Below, piece after piece: positions 52,516 through 60,680 of a stretch of DNA of 64,000 nt. The position numbers and the translations under genes were made by a program. The notes under the pieces were generated by a model that was not told where the DNA came from, made no database searches, and saw only the letters and a list, made by a program, of their open reading frames with translations. The stretch's first letter is position 1. The number at the start of each line of letters is the position of its first letter. The DNA comes from Tindallia californiensis (GTDB lineage Bacteria > Bacillota > Clostridia > Peptostreptococcales > Tindalliaceae), in contig NZ_FNPV01000006.1 in assembly GCF_900107405.1 (NCBI RefSeq), positions 124,001-188,000 of the forward strand, read 5' to 3'.

Positions 52516-53328
52516 TTACCTCCTAGCATTTGGCTTTACATATCCAAAAACGCCACACAGTTCTCCGCATATGCTTTCTATTTCATCAATTTCTTTTTCT
52601 GTTAAACCATCAACACTCGTTGAATCTACTTTTTCTCCAAGTTCTTCATACATTTTACTGCTTATGGGTACATTAATATGTCGAGCAACTGATTCTAACA
52701 GAGCGGAATTATCCTCACTTGTTTTTATAAAGTCTTCATACTTAATAAGTATACAACTTCTGTTAATGTCTTTTTTTGTAGCTAAATATTCTCGCACATT
52801 TTTTTCCCAAACTTTGATAGGCTCAAAAGGCGATGAGAAGTTTTTGTGAAATTTTTTTCCTTTAAGAGAAGAATACACGTCATAAGGATCCCTTATCAAA
52901 AATATGAATTTGGATTCTGGAAATACTTTTTTTAGCAAAAGTATATTGTTTATTGCATCATTACGAACTTCTTTAAAACCCCAACGTTCAACGCCAAACT
53001 TTTCTTTTGTTTCATCGCTATATAATTCGAGAAGGAATGCTTTCACAGCATCTCTAGCTTTAGAAGGGGAAGGTGATACAACAGGGATCCAACCGCCCAC
53101 TTTTTTTCGAATAGCAACGTCTTGATTAAAGTTTACTTTATCTAAGTATCCTTCTAATTTATTAGTCATTCTATAAAGATCTGATAAAAAACTTGGCTCT
53201 CCCCAAATAAAAACTTCCTCCGAAGCGTTAATTACTCTTTGCACTAATGTGCTTCCAGTACGCCAAGTAGCGGCAAAAACAAAAATAGGAGATTCGACAG
53301 GTTCCACGCTTTTACTTTTAAGTATCAT
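52516..53328 (-). CDS. PAPS-dependent sulfotransferase (Sulfotransfer_3-like)
   Basis: The 270-residue protein begins with SPIFVFAATWRTGSTLVQRVI, a PSB loop of the TWRTGST type, and has LIRDPYDVYSSLKGKKFHKN as 3'-PB motif near residue 143 and KYEDFIKTSED near 200. The closest pattern is that of Sulfotransfer_3 enzymes. GAGGGTGAC supports the ATG at 53328. It lies 28 bases after the Wzt-like ATPase gene and four bases before the large fusion gene, so all three are on one message. Confidence 0.85.
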   Translation of the reverse strand: MILKSKSVEPVESPIFVFAATWRTGSTLVQRVINASEEVFIWGEPSFLSDLYRMTNKLEGYLDKVNFNQDVAIRKKVGGWIPVVSPSPSKARDAVKAFLLELYSDETKEKFGVERWGFKEVRNDAINNILLLKKVFPESKFIFLIRDPYDVYSSLKGKKFHKNFSSPFEPIKVWEKNVREYLATKKDINRSCILIKYEDFIKTSEDNSALLESVARHINVPISSKMYEELGEKVDSTSVDGLTEKEIDEIESICGELCGVFGYVKPNARR

Positions 53329-53356
53329 TTTGTCACCCTCTAACATATTATTTGAA

Positions 53357-54124
53357 TCAAATTTTTTTGTCCTTAATTCTATTTTTTTTAATCCAGGTTT
53401 GATAGTTTGTACAAATCACATCTGCCTTACCAATTTCAACTACCTTCCCTCCATCTATCCAAATCACTCGATCTGACAATTCTCTGATCTGTTGTAAGCT
53501 ATGGGATACAATTAGAACCGTACCACCGCCATCCATCATCTCCCTCATTTTAGCAGAACTTTTAGCTTTAAAGGCTTCATCACCAACACCTAAGACTTCA
53601 TCGACAATTAAAATATCTGCTCCTACTTGTGAGGCAATGGAAAAACCAAGTTTTGCTCGCATTCCTGAAGAATAGTTCTTGAGTGGGGTATGAATAAAAT
53701 GACCCAGCTCAGAAAATTCAACAATTCTTTCGTAATTTGCATCCAGAAATGCCTTGTCTTTTCCTAGGATAGCACCATTTAAATAAATGTTTTTTGCTCC
53801 AGAAAACTCTTGATCAAAGCCTGCTCCCAGCTCCAACAATGGAGCGATGCTACCATTAATTTCTACACTACCGCTAGTAGGCTTCATAACACCGGATATT
53901 ATTTTAAGAAGTGTGCTTTTTCCAGCTCCATTTCGTCCAATAATCCCTAAGCGCTCCCCTTTATATACATTAAAGCTCACGTTATCTAGTGCTCTAAAGT
54001 TTGAATAAGTGAGTTTCCTTTTCAGGATGCGTATCATATATTCTTTGATGGAATTCACTTTTTCATTTTGAAGACGGAAATCCATTGTGACGTTGTTTAC
54101 TTTTATAATTGGTTTCTGGTTCAT
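53357..54124 (-). CDS. Polysaccharide ABC exporter ATP-binding subunit (Wzt/TagH-like)
   Basis: A 255-residue ATPase: Walker A GRNGAGKSTLLKI, the family-specific signature YSSGMRAKLGFSIA, and Walker B ILIVDEVLGVGDEAFKAKS. These are the marks of Wzt, TagH and KpsT ATPases. It has no C-terminal carbohydrate-binding domain, unlike O9a-type Wzt, so it should not need a special chain-end cap. It pairs with the permease 26 bases upstream to export a finished polysaccharide from undecaprenyl carrier. Confidence 0.93.
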   Translation of the reverse strand: MNQKPIIKVNNVTMDFRLQNEKVNSIKEYMIRILKRKLTYSNFRALDNVSFNVYKGERLGIIGRNGAGKSTLLKIISGVMKPTSGSVEINGSIAPLLELGAGFDQEFSGAKNIYLNGAILGKDKAFLDANYERIVEFSELGHFIHTPLKNYSSGMRAKLGFSIASQVGADILIVDEVLGVGDEAFKAKSSAKMREMMDGGGTVLIVSHSLQQIRELSDRVIWIDGGKVVEIGKADVICTNYQTWIKKNRIKDKKI

Positions 54125-54150
54125 TCATATCGCTCCGATAGTCAAAAAAT

Positions 54151-54951
54151 TTATATATAAAAGATGAATTTTTTCTGGTTTCTTTCAAATAGAAAAAGTC
54201 CAGCAATCATGAAGAAGAGGGCATATCCAGCACAAAATAGCAGATTCCCCACTTCTGGTGTTGCGTTGTAATAAATAATCTGCCGAAATCCTTGGATAAA
54301 ATGAAAAACTGGATTTATTTGCAAAAATATTTGGTATTGGTCTGGAACAATTTCTGGCGGATAAAAAATAGCGGAGAGATACATCATCATCATGATAATA
54401 ACACTATATATATGTTCCATATCTCTAAAAAACACAGCCACAGTTGCCAGTAACAAACTGACTCCCATCACTAAAATAAACAACAAGATTAGATATATGG
54501 GTACATATATCAGATGGATACTAAAACTAGCGCCTGTCCATAAAATCACAAATACTAGGTTAAACATAGAAACAATAAAAAAAATAAATTCTGATATGAC
54601 TTTGGATAGGGTAATGATATATTTGGGAATATATACTTTTGTAATAAGTCTACCAGATGCAGTAATGGATTTCATTGCTGTTGATGTGCAGGTCGAAAAA
54701 AAAGCAAAAACAAGCCTTCCTGTTAATATGTATAATGGAAAATTTTCTATCTGGCGTTGGAGAAGAGTGGAGAATACGATGGACAAAACGATCATATGGA
54801 GGAGTGGGTTTAAGAGACTCCATACTATTCCCAAAGCAGATCCTTTGTATTTTTTTTCGATGGCAGTTTTTACTAGTACGGTTAATAAAAAGTAATACTT
54901 CTTAAAGGTTTTTAGATAACGAATTAGTTTATTGTCTGTACATATTGTCAT
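54151..54951 (-). CDS. Polysaccharide ABC exporter permease subunit (Wzm/TagG-like)
   Basis: The 266-residue ABC-2 permease has six membrane helices. Family stretches are KYKGSALGIVWSLLNPLLHMIV near the N-terminus and FFRDMEHIYSVIIMMMMYLSAIFYP-like sequence near residue 185. It forms the channel of the exporter with the adjacent ATPase. AGGG seven bases before the ATG at 54951 supports that start. The gene then overlaps the end of rmlB by 23 bases, a coupled arrangement. The longer frame adds nine unlikely residues. Confidence 0.92.
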   Translation of the reverse strand: MTICTDNKLIRYLKTFKKYYFLLTVLVKTAIEKKYKGSALGIVWSLLNPLLHMIVLSIVFSTLLQRQIENFPLYILTGRLVFAFFSTCTSTAMKSITASGRLITKVYIPKYIITLSKVISEFIFFIVSMFNLVFVILWTGASFSIHLIYVPIYLILLFILVMGVSLLLATVAVFFRDMEHIYSVIIMMMMYLSAIFYPPEIVPDQYQIFLQINPVFHFIQGFRQIIYYNATPEVGNLLFCAGYALFFMIAGLFLFERNQKKFIFYI

Positions 54952-55978
54952 AATAATCCCTGTACTCTCCTGTGACAATTTTTTTTAGCCAGTTATTGTT
55001 TTCTAAATACCATCGAATGGTTTCTGCCATACCTTGTTCAAATGTGTATGCTGGTTTCCATCCAAGTTCTGTGGAAATTTTAGTGTTGTCGATGGCATAG
55101 CGTCTGTCGTGACCTGGTCTATCTTTGACATATTTTATAAGGTTTTCGGTTTTATTCAGTTCTTTGATAAGAAGTTTCACTATTTCTATGTTGGCTTTTT
55201 CATTATTTCCGCCAATATTATACACTTCACCGACTTTTCCTTTACGCAGAACCGTATCGATCGCTACACAGTGATCTGAAACATGCAGCCAGTCTCTAAC
55301 TTGCATACCGTCTCCATAGACAGGTAGGCTTTTATTCTGGATACAATTATTGATCATTAAAGGAATTAATTTTTCTGGAAACTGGTAAGGCCCATAGTTG
55401 TTGGAACAACGTGTAATATTGACTGGCATTCCAAAAGTTTCATGATATGCTCGCACCAAAAGATCTGCACTGGTTTTAGATGCAGCATAAGGACTATTGG
55501 GAGCCAGCGGAGTTTTTTCCGTAAATAAGCCTGTCTTTCCTAATGTTCCATAGACTTCATCCGTGGAGACTTGCACAAACTTTACATTTGGTTTAAACTT
55601 CCTGCAATGCTTATCTTCCGGATTCTCTTTCCAATGGTTTTTAGCTGTGTCCAGCAACACTTGGGTCCCTATAACGTTGGTGCTTAAAAAGATTTCTGGT
55701 TCTTCAATACTGCGGTCTACATGAGACTCGGCGGCAAAATTAATTACAGTATCGATATCGTATTCGTTAAAAATGCTTTTAATCTGTTTTCTGTCCCTAA
55801 TATCTCCTTTAATAAATGTATATAAGGGGTGTTTTTCAACCTCTGACAAGTTATCTAGATTCCCAGCATATGTCAACATGTCCAGGTTAACAACTCTGTC
55901 CTCATGGTTATTCAGCATATATTTTATAAAGTTGGCACCAATAAATCCAGCGCCTCCAGTAACCAGTATTTTTTTCAT
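54929..55978 (-). CDS. rmlB: dTDP-glucose 4,6-dehydratase
   Basis: A 349-residue SDR enzyme. It has the NAD loop VTGGAGFIGANFIKYML, VNFAAESHVDRSIE, STDEVYG with the catalytic Thr-Asp-Glu, and YAASKTSADLLV containing YxxxK. It makes dTDP-4-keto-6-deoxyglucose, the branch point for rhamnose (RmlC/D) and for the aminosugar made by the DegT-type transaminase. It lies 23 bases after rmlA and overlaps the start of the exporter permease. Confidence 0.96.
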   Translation of the reverse strand: MKKILVTGGAGFIGANFIKYMLNNHEDRVVNLDMLTYAGNLDNLSEVEKHPLYTFIKGDIRDRKQIKSIFNEYDIDTVINFAAESHVDRSIEEPEIFLSTNVIGTQVLLDTAKNHWKENPEDKHCRKFKPNVKFVQVSTDEVYGTLGKTGLFTEKTPLAPNSPYAASKTSADLLVRAYHETFGMPVNITRCSNNYGPYQFPEKLIPLMINNCIQNKSLPVYGDGMQVRDWLHVSDHCVAIDTVLRKGKVGEVYNIGGNNEKANIEIVKLLIKELNKTENLIKYVKDRPGHDRRYAIDNTKISTELGWKPAYTFEQGMAETIRWYLENNNWLKKIVTGEYRDYYDNMYRQ

Positions 55979-56001
55979 AGGGTTCTCCTTTATTCTATTA
56001 T

Positions 56002-56871
56002 TTACAATCCTTTTGCAATATCTAACAGGTATCTGCCGTACTCGGTTTTCAAGAGCGGTTGTGCCAGCTTTTCAAGTTCTTCGTTTGTGATGTAACCCAT
56101 TCGATAGGCAATTTCTTCGATGCAGGATATATAGAGTCCCTGACGTTTCTGGACGGCTTCCACAAAATTGGACGCTTCCAGCATGCTTTGATGAGTTCCT
56201 GTGTCCAACCATGCTAATCCTCTACCGAAGAGTTCTACTTTTAGATTGCCTTGTTCCAAGTATGCCTGATTTACCGATGTTATTTCCAATTCGCCTCGCT
56301 GAGACGGCTTTACGTTTTTTGCAATTTCTGCTACATTATGATCATAAAAATATAGTCCTGGAATAGCATAACGTGATTTTGGTGTTAGTGGCTTTTCTTC
56401 CAAGGATATTACGTTTCCACCAGTATCGAATTCTACTACACCGAAATCTTCCGGATTCTTAACGTAGTAGCCAAAAATGACGGCACCTTCTTTTAAGGAA
56501 GCTGCTGATTGAAGTGTCCCTGTAAAGCCTTTTCCATAAAATATATTATCTCCTAATACCAATGCACAGGAATCATTACCAATAAATTTTTCTCCAATAA
56601 TGAATGCTTGGGCAAGTCCTTTGGGCTCTGGTTGCACTGCGTAGCTAAGAGAGAGGCCGAGTTCTTTCCCATCTCCCAATAAATGTTCAAACATGGGTAC
56701 ATCTGTTGGTGTTGATATAATAAGTATTTCGCGTATTCCTGCCAACATTAATGCAGACAAAGGATAGTAGATCATTGGTTTATCATAGATGGGTAGTAGT
56801 TGTTTTGATATGCTTCGAGTAATCGGGTATAAGCGAGTGCCGGAACCTCCAGCTAGTATAATGCCTTTCAC
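56002..56871 (-). CDS. rmlA: Glucose-1-phosphate thymidylyltransferase
   Basis: A 289-residue nucleotidyltransferase. It has [20 protein letters not shown] at the N-terminus, VLGDNIFYG with the metal-binding Asp, [15 protein letters not shown] and [14 protein letters not shown]. It makes dTDP-glucose from glucose-1-phosphate and dTTP. It is the first sugar-nucleotide gene of the right operon. A 101-base gap separates it from the upstream glycosyltransferase. Confidence 0.96.
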   Translation of the reverse strand: MKGIILAGGSGTRLYPITRSISKQLLPIYDKPMIYYPLSALMLAGIREILIISTPTDVPMFEHLLGDGKELGLSLSYAVQPEPKGLAQAFIIGEKFIGNDSCALVLGDNIFYGKGFTGTLQSAASLKEGAVIFGYYVKNPEDFGVVEFDTGGNVISLEEKPLTPKSRYAIPGLYFYDHNVAEIAKNVKPSQRGELEITSVNQAYLEQGNLKVELFGRGLAWLDTGTHQSMLEASNFVEAVQKRQGLYISCIEEIAYRMGYITNEELEKLAQPLLKTEYGRYLLDIAKGL

Positions 56872-56972
56872 TTTATGACCTCCTTTTTTGAAATAATATT
56901 GCCGAACTTCATGGTATCACTACTAATTTGGTAGGTCAAGGCGTTTCTTAAAGCCTATTCTGCCCAGATATG

Positions 56973-57749
56973 TCACATGAACTTCCAGCCCCATTTATTG
57001 AAGTATGTTATCATAGAACGTAAAGTTATATATACATATTTAAGACTTTTATGTGCATTTCTTTCCCATATGTGAATTACTCTTGCTTCTGGAAAAAACA
57101 TGGTTTTAGATACTTGATTTACTCTTCTCGTGATATCTGCATCTTCTAAGTACAAAAAGAAAGCATCATCAAATCCATTGATTTGTTTGAAAATATTGGT
57201 TCTAAATACCATGAAAGAGCCTGTAGCATATTCCAATTGCATAGACGAATTGTAGCCAGTGTTTTTCATAACGTATTTGTCTTGTCTTTTTCTAAGTAAA
57301 TTGGGCGAAATTCTTCTGATCATCATGTCTAAAACAGTTGGGTTAATTTTACACAGATGTTGAATGGTGCCATCTGTATTTAAAACTAATGGAGACAACA
57401 AGCCTACTTCTGGGTTATCGTCTAAAAATCGAATCATTGATTGGACTTGGTTCGCATTTTCTATTGTTATATCTGGATTAATCACAAAGTGATACTTAGA
57501 ATTAATGTCTCCAATAATTGCATTATGTCCATTGCCAAAACCCTTATTCTCGTTACGACAAACAATCTCTATATTTCCAGAAACCTTTCGAGCTATCTTT
57601 ACTGTATTATCCTTGGAGTTATTGTCGATGATATATAGTTTATATGTATGATTCGGGGGAATGCTTTCAATAATATTTCTTGCCGTGTTTTCTATTAAGT
57701 CTTCATTGTTATATGTAACTATCGCTAAACTCAAGTCTATTTTGCTCAT
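56973..57749 (-). CDS. Family 2 glycosyltransferase (WbbL-like, probable rhamnosyltransferase)
   Basis: The 258-residue GT2 protein reads LSLAIVTYNNEDLIENTARN, YIIDNNSKDNTVKI, NKGFGNGHN and FVINPDITIE, with FFLYLEDADITRRV near residue 205. This matches WbbL-type dTDP-Rha transferases. It has no obvious membrane segment. The start MSKIDLSLAIV is chosen by family; the ribosome site is weak (AGGCAGG). It is the first enzyme gene after the regulator and precedes rmlA. Confidence 0.85.
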   Translation of the reverse strand: MSKIDLSLAIVTYNNEDLIENTARNIIESIPPNHTYKLYIIDNNSKDNTVKIARKVSGNIEIVCRNENKGFGNGHNAIIGDINSKYHFVINPDITIENANQVQSMIRFLDDNPEVGLLSPLVLNTDGTIQHLCKINPTVLDMMIRRISPNLLRKRQDKYVMKNTGYNSSMQLEYATGSFMVFRTNIFKQINGFDDAFFLYLEDADITRRVNQVSKTMFFPEARVIHIWERNAHKSLKYVYITLRSMITYFNKWGWKFM

Positions 57750-57853
57750 TTTCAACACGACCTGCCTTTTCTCACAATTTGTCATGCTTCTAAAGTCTAT
57801 TGCATTTCAAAAGTTATCGACTACTTGATTGACCCCTATGTTTTGAGACTTTC

Positions 57854-58405
57854 TTATAACCATTCCCTTGTTTCTAAAAGCATTACTCTCTCTGGAAGGT
57901 TAACTATTGGATTTGAAATATCATTCTTAAACTCCATACCAACATGAAGTATGGGTATATCCAATTTTTCTATTTCTTCTACTGTTTGAATATATATTAT
58001 AGATCCATTTTCTTTTGCATTCATTTCTCTTAATGCCAATTCTGTCAATCTGCTAAATTCATCCTCCGAATGAATAAAGTAAAGACTATCATGCTGATTC
58101 AAAAGAGTTTTTAAACAAAATTTAATATCCTCTTTCATTTTTTCTATGATCGTATAGTGTACTTTAACGTATTTCACGGTTTTTTGGGCTTTCTCCAGTA
58201 TGCCGGCCGGGGTGAGCATATAGGCTACCCGATTGGCGGGAATTTCTTCCATTTTCACCACTCCTCGGCTGATCATTTTTTTGAGCAGAAGATTGACGCT
58301 GCCCAAAGAGAAGCCGGTTTGGCGGGAGATATCCCGTTGGGAGGCTTTGGGGTTGGCGTCTAGTTGAGTGAGGATGATGTATTCTTTGTCGTTGGATATA
58401 GTCAT
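57854..58405 (-). CDS. MarR-type winged-helix regulator of the polysaccharide locus (MarR_EPS-like)
   Basis: The 183-residue protein has an N-terminal winged helix (EYIILTQLDANPKASQRDIS, RQTGFSLGSVNLLLKKMISR, GVVKMEEIPANRVAYMLTPA) that matches EPS-associated MarR-like regulators. Its C-terminal half (from about residue 80) has no known motif and may sense a glycan precursor. GGAGGTGATCAAC supports the ATG at 58405. It is the first gene of the right operon, which is the usual position. Base composition changes inside the gene: the DNA for the helix-turn-helix is clearly richer in GC than the rest, which suggests recombination within the gene. Confidence 0.8.
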   Translation of the reverse strand: MTISNDKEYIILTQLDANPKASQRDISRQTGFSLGSVNLLLKKMISRGVVKMEEIPANRVAYMLTPAGILEKAQKTVKYVKVHYTIIEKMKEDIKFCLKTLLNQHDSLYFIHSEDEFSRLTELALREMNAKENGSIIYIQTVEEIEKLDIPILHVGMEFKNDISNPIVNLPERVMLLETREWL

Positions 58406-58498
58406 GTTGATCACCTCCAGATTAAAGCAAGCTCAAACTTAAAAGAGAATTACAAATACGATTAACCACGAAGGTGTTGACGCTTTTTGTAATAAAAC

Positions 58499-58529
58499 AA
58501 GCCTGTGTTCAATGCATGAACGCAGGCTT
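58499..58529 (-). terminator. Rho-independent terminator after the M15 peptidase gene
   Basis: AAGCCTGTGTTC (58499-58510) pairs with GAACGCAGGCTT (58518-58529), with one G-T wobble, around a 7-base loop. On the minus strand a TTGTTTTATT tract follows. It separates the host genes on the right from the polysaccharide operon. Confidence 0.8.
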
Positions 58530-58602
58530 ATCGTATCATTTGTTTAGTTGTGTTGTCAAGGGTTTTAGAGGGGGACCCATGTGGTGCTTAAAAGATGGTG
58601 TG

Positions 58603-58971
58603 TTACCCTCTCCAACGGGCAGGATGGGGACGAATATCCACATGAAGGAAGTTTTGATAAAGGCCAATACCGGTGAAGCCGACGGCTTCAGCCTGGGGGA
58701 GCAGTTGGGTGGGACTGAGGCCGTTAACACGGATATCGGCGGCGGTGCCCAGCAGGTGTTGGCTGTTAGGAGCGCCACCTACCCGCCGGTTATGCTCTGG
58801 ATTCCGATAGCCGCTGGTGATAATAATGGGACGATTGATCTGATCCCGTAGTTGTTGGAGTTTGTTGAGTAGGGTGGGATGAAGGCGGACCTGATGGCTG
58901 CCGTCTTTGCACTGAAATTCGTGGAGATGGAAATTCTTGGATATTTGAATGTGGTTGGTTCTGTTTGTCAT
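58603..58971 (-). CDS. M15A-type peptidase (D-Ala-D-Ala carboxypeptidase-like)
   Basis: The 122-residue protein is a compact peptidase M15_3: ITSGYRNPEHNRRVGGAPNS, QHLLGTAADIRV with zinc ligands His and Asp, and FLHVDIRP with the last His. It cleaves peptidoglycan cross-link or stem peptides. It has no signal peptide, so release by other means, or a phage-like or sporulation role, is possible. It lies 17 bases after the sigma factor gene and ends at the terminator at 58499-58529. Confidence 0.88.
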   Translation of the reverse strand: MTNRTNHIQISKNFHLHEFQCKDGSHQVRLHPTLLNKLQQLRDQINRPIIITSGYRNPEHNRRVGGAPNSQHLLGTAADIRVNGLSPTQLLPQAEAVGFTGIGLYQNFLHVDIRPHPARWRG

Positions 58972-58988
58972 GGAATTCTCCTTTCGGG

Positions 58989-59597
58989 TTAGGGGGTAGG
59001 GTTGATATGCTTTTTAAGTTTTCCTAATACCGCTGCTTTTTGGCGACTGAGGGTAACGGGGTGAAGGTTTAGGTCGGCGGCCACTTCTTTTAATGGTAGC
59101 TGGCGGATATAGTGTTGGTAGATCAGATTGATTTCCTTGTTGTTCAGGTGGTGCATGGAGGAAGACAGGGCTTTTAGCTCTTCTTCCCGAAGCAGCATTT
59201 CCTCAGCAGTTTCGGAGGTGTCTGGCAGTTGGTTACCTCTGGTTTCGCTGATATCTTCCATCAACTGAGCCGCCGGAGCGTCTAAGGTCAGCAGGAGGCG
59301 TTTTCTCCGATAGCCTTTATAAAAGTGATACCGTAATTGTTGCTGGGCATAGGCAATAAAGGGAACCCTTTGGGTGGAATCGTAGTTTTTCAGGCATTCC
59401 AGCAGGGTGAGGGCTCCTTCCTGAAGGGCGTCTTCTGAACTGTCGAAAACCGTCTTATGTTTTCGATGCAACGCCAGAATCAGTGGTTTTAGATGATGGA
59501 TCAGTTTTTCAATCTGGTACCTGGTTTCTTCTGGGATTTCTTCTCCCTGTTGAATCCTTAGGGCTAATGTTTGAATTTCCTGTGCTGTTTTTTTCAT
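58989..59597 (-). CDS. Sigma-70 family RNA polymerase sigma factor (alternative)
   Basis: The 202-residue protein has a region 2 (SSEDALQEGALTLLECLKNY, then IAYAQQQLRYHFYKGYRRKR) and a region 4 helix-turn-helix (LNNKEINLIYQHYIRQLPLK, then EVAADLNLHPVTLSRQKAAVL). It lacks regions 1 and 3 of primary sigma factors. AGGAACT precedes the ATG. It lies near a YvrJ/DUF2922/DUF1659 group, as yvrJ lies near the sigO/rsoA sigma genes in B. subtilis. The M15 peptidase may be in its regulon since it shares the operon. No anti-sigma gene is seen. Confidence 0.85.
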   Translation of the reverse strand: MKKTAQEIQTLALRIQQGEEIPEETRYQIEKLIHHLKPLILALHRKHKTVFDSSEDALQEGALTLLECLKNYDSTQRVPFIAYAQQQLRYHFYKGYRRKRLLLTLDAPAAQLMEDISETRGNQLPDTSETAEEMLLREEELKALSSSMHHLNNKEINLIYQHYIRQLPLKEVAADLNLHPVTLSRQKAAVLGKLKKHINPTP

Positions 59598-59802
59598 AGT
59601 TCCTCTCTTGGAGGATGCATCCTCTTTGAATTACCGGTTAGCTTTATCTTAGAAGAAAAGGGGATGGGATTCAAAAGTGGAAAGGGCGTGATTCGGTGGT
59701 GAATTTTCTTCTTTGGAGGGAGAAGGGGCTTTTTCTCTCTGGTGAATGGTGGCTTTTGGCAAGGGGTTCGCCTGCTTAATCGAACATATTTTCGATTTTT
59801 CA

Positions 59803-59831
59803 TTGACTTACTCGATGGGTTTTCGTATGAT
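59803..59831 (+). promoter_or_regulatory. Promoter of the ComK-like gene
   Basis: TTGACT (59803-59808), 17 bases, TATGAT (59826-59831) on the plus strand, 55 bases before the start. The rest of the 289-base gap 59598-59886 shows no gene. Confidence 0.7.
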
Positions 59832-59886
59832 AAGGATAGCCACTGCGTAAAGTTCTTGAGTGAAGTTCTAAGGAAGGAGACGGTAT

Positions 59887-60408
59887 ATGGCCATTAGAAA
59901 TCGGGAGAAGAAGGCGGAAAAAGAGGTAACGTCGGCATTGAAAATGGTAAGGGAGCGACCTTTGGAAGTGGAGGGTTTTTACCCGGTCCAGCTGGCGGGT
60001 TATGGAGAGGGGATGAAAATGCTTTGCCGGGAGGATGAGGAAAAGGAGTATGCGATTCGTGCGGATCGGTTTACGGCTTGTCTGACAGAAGGGTGTTTTT
60101 ATAATATAAAAATGGCTCAGCGTTATTTGAGCCAACAATTACAGGTAACTTATCGGGTGCCAATTCCTTTGGGGAGGGAGATGATCCTGGTGCCTTTTAA
60201 GACGAGAAGTCGTCGGATTCAGGGGGATTCGATGATTGGTTATGTGAACTGGCATCGGGTGGAAAGGGTGACGAGTCGGGGAAAAATTGTTTTGAAAAGT
60301 GGGCGGGAGTTTCCTTGTTTGAATAAGGGGAGAACGGTGAGGCAACGGATGGTGCAGGCTCAGTTGGGAGCGGTGCTGATGAGGGAATATTTTGAAGGAA
60401 AACCTTAA
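59887..60408 (+). CDS. ComK-like competence transcription factor homolog
   Basis: The 173-residue protein resembles ComK (PF06338) in its second half. CFYNIKMAQRYLSQQLQVTY is followed by RVPIPLGREMILVPFKTRSR, the core KxPIPI...FFPTxSPR pattern of ComK, and then by YVNWHRVERV and FPCLNKGRTVRQRMVQAQLG. ComK switches on DNA-uptake genes in Bacillus. In Clostridia its role is unclear. It has a consensus promoter, a GGAAGGAGA ribosome site and a terminator, so it is a single-gene unit. The dprA and comM remnants 43 kb away suggest that competence is eroded in this strain, so the target genes may differ. Family call by pattern only. Confidence 0.55.
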   Translation: MAIRNREKKAEKEVTSALKMVRERPLEVEGFYPVQLAGYGEGMKMLCREDEEKEYAIRADRFTACLTEGCFYNIKMAQRYLSQQLQVTYRVPIPLGREMILVPFKTRSRRIQGDSMIGYVNWHRVERVTSRGKIVLKSGREFPCLNKGRTVRQRMVQAQLGAVLMREYFEGKP

Positions 60409-60411
60409 CTT

Positions 60412-60458
60412 AAAAAAGCCTGGGATGGCTGCTGATGGCAACCGTTTCCCTGGCTTTT
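60412..60458. terminator. Bidirectional terminator between ComK-like and YvrJ genes
   Basis: AAAAGCC-T-GGGA pairs with TCCC-T-GGCTTTT (ending 60458), with one mismatch. It has A-runs on the left and T-runs on the right, so both convergent genes can terminate here. Confidence 0.75.
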
Positions 60459-60461
60459 ACT

Positions 60462-60506
60462 GATGATATTGATGATATTGATGATATTAATGATATTAAT
60501 GATACT
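60462..60506. repeat. 9-bp tandem repeat, five units
   Basis: Three perfect GATGATATT units are followed by AATGATATT and AATGATACT. It is noncoding, ending ten bases before the YvrJ stop. Length variation between strains is likely. Confidence 0.85.
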
Positions 60507-60515
60507 GATGGCTTT

Positions 60516-60665
60516 TTACGTTTTCTCCATGCTGTTGATGGACTGGGCCAACTCCTGTAGGCTGATGGTCAGGCTTTCCATACGGCTTTCCAGACGTACC
60601 AAAAGGTAGATGGAAAGAACGATGGGAAAGCCCAGGTTGGCAATGGGGGTTAGCAGTTCCTGCAT
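60516..60665 (-). CDS. YvrJ-family small protein
   Basis: A 49-residue protein. One hydrophobic helix (NLGFPIVLSIYLLVRLE) is followed by an amphipathic charged helix, the pattern of YvrJ (PF12841). GGAGG lies three bases before one ATG and six before the next; I choose the second (60665). It is the last gene of a three-gene set with DUF2922 and DUF1659 proteins. It is a likely membrane-associated small protein of unknown function. Confidence 0.8.
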   Translation of the reverse strand: MQELLTPIANLGFPIVLSIYLLVRLESRMESLTISLQELAQSINSMEKT

Positions 60666-60680
60666 CATTCACCTCCTATG

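Noticed and set aside
54392-54895. 167-codon plus-strand frame
   Set aside because: Antisense to the Wzm-like permease, without ribosome site or recognisable domain.
59594-60441. Minus-strand frames opposite the ComK-like gene
   Set aside because: Their translations are Pro/Arg/His-rich and motif-free; the plus-strand gene has promoter, ribosome site and terminator.
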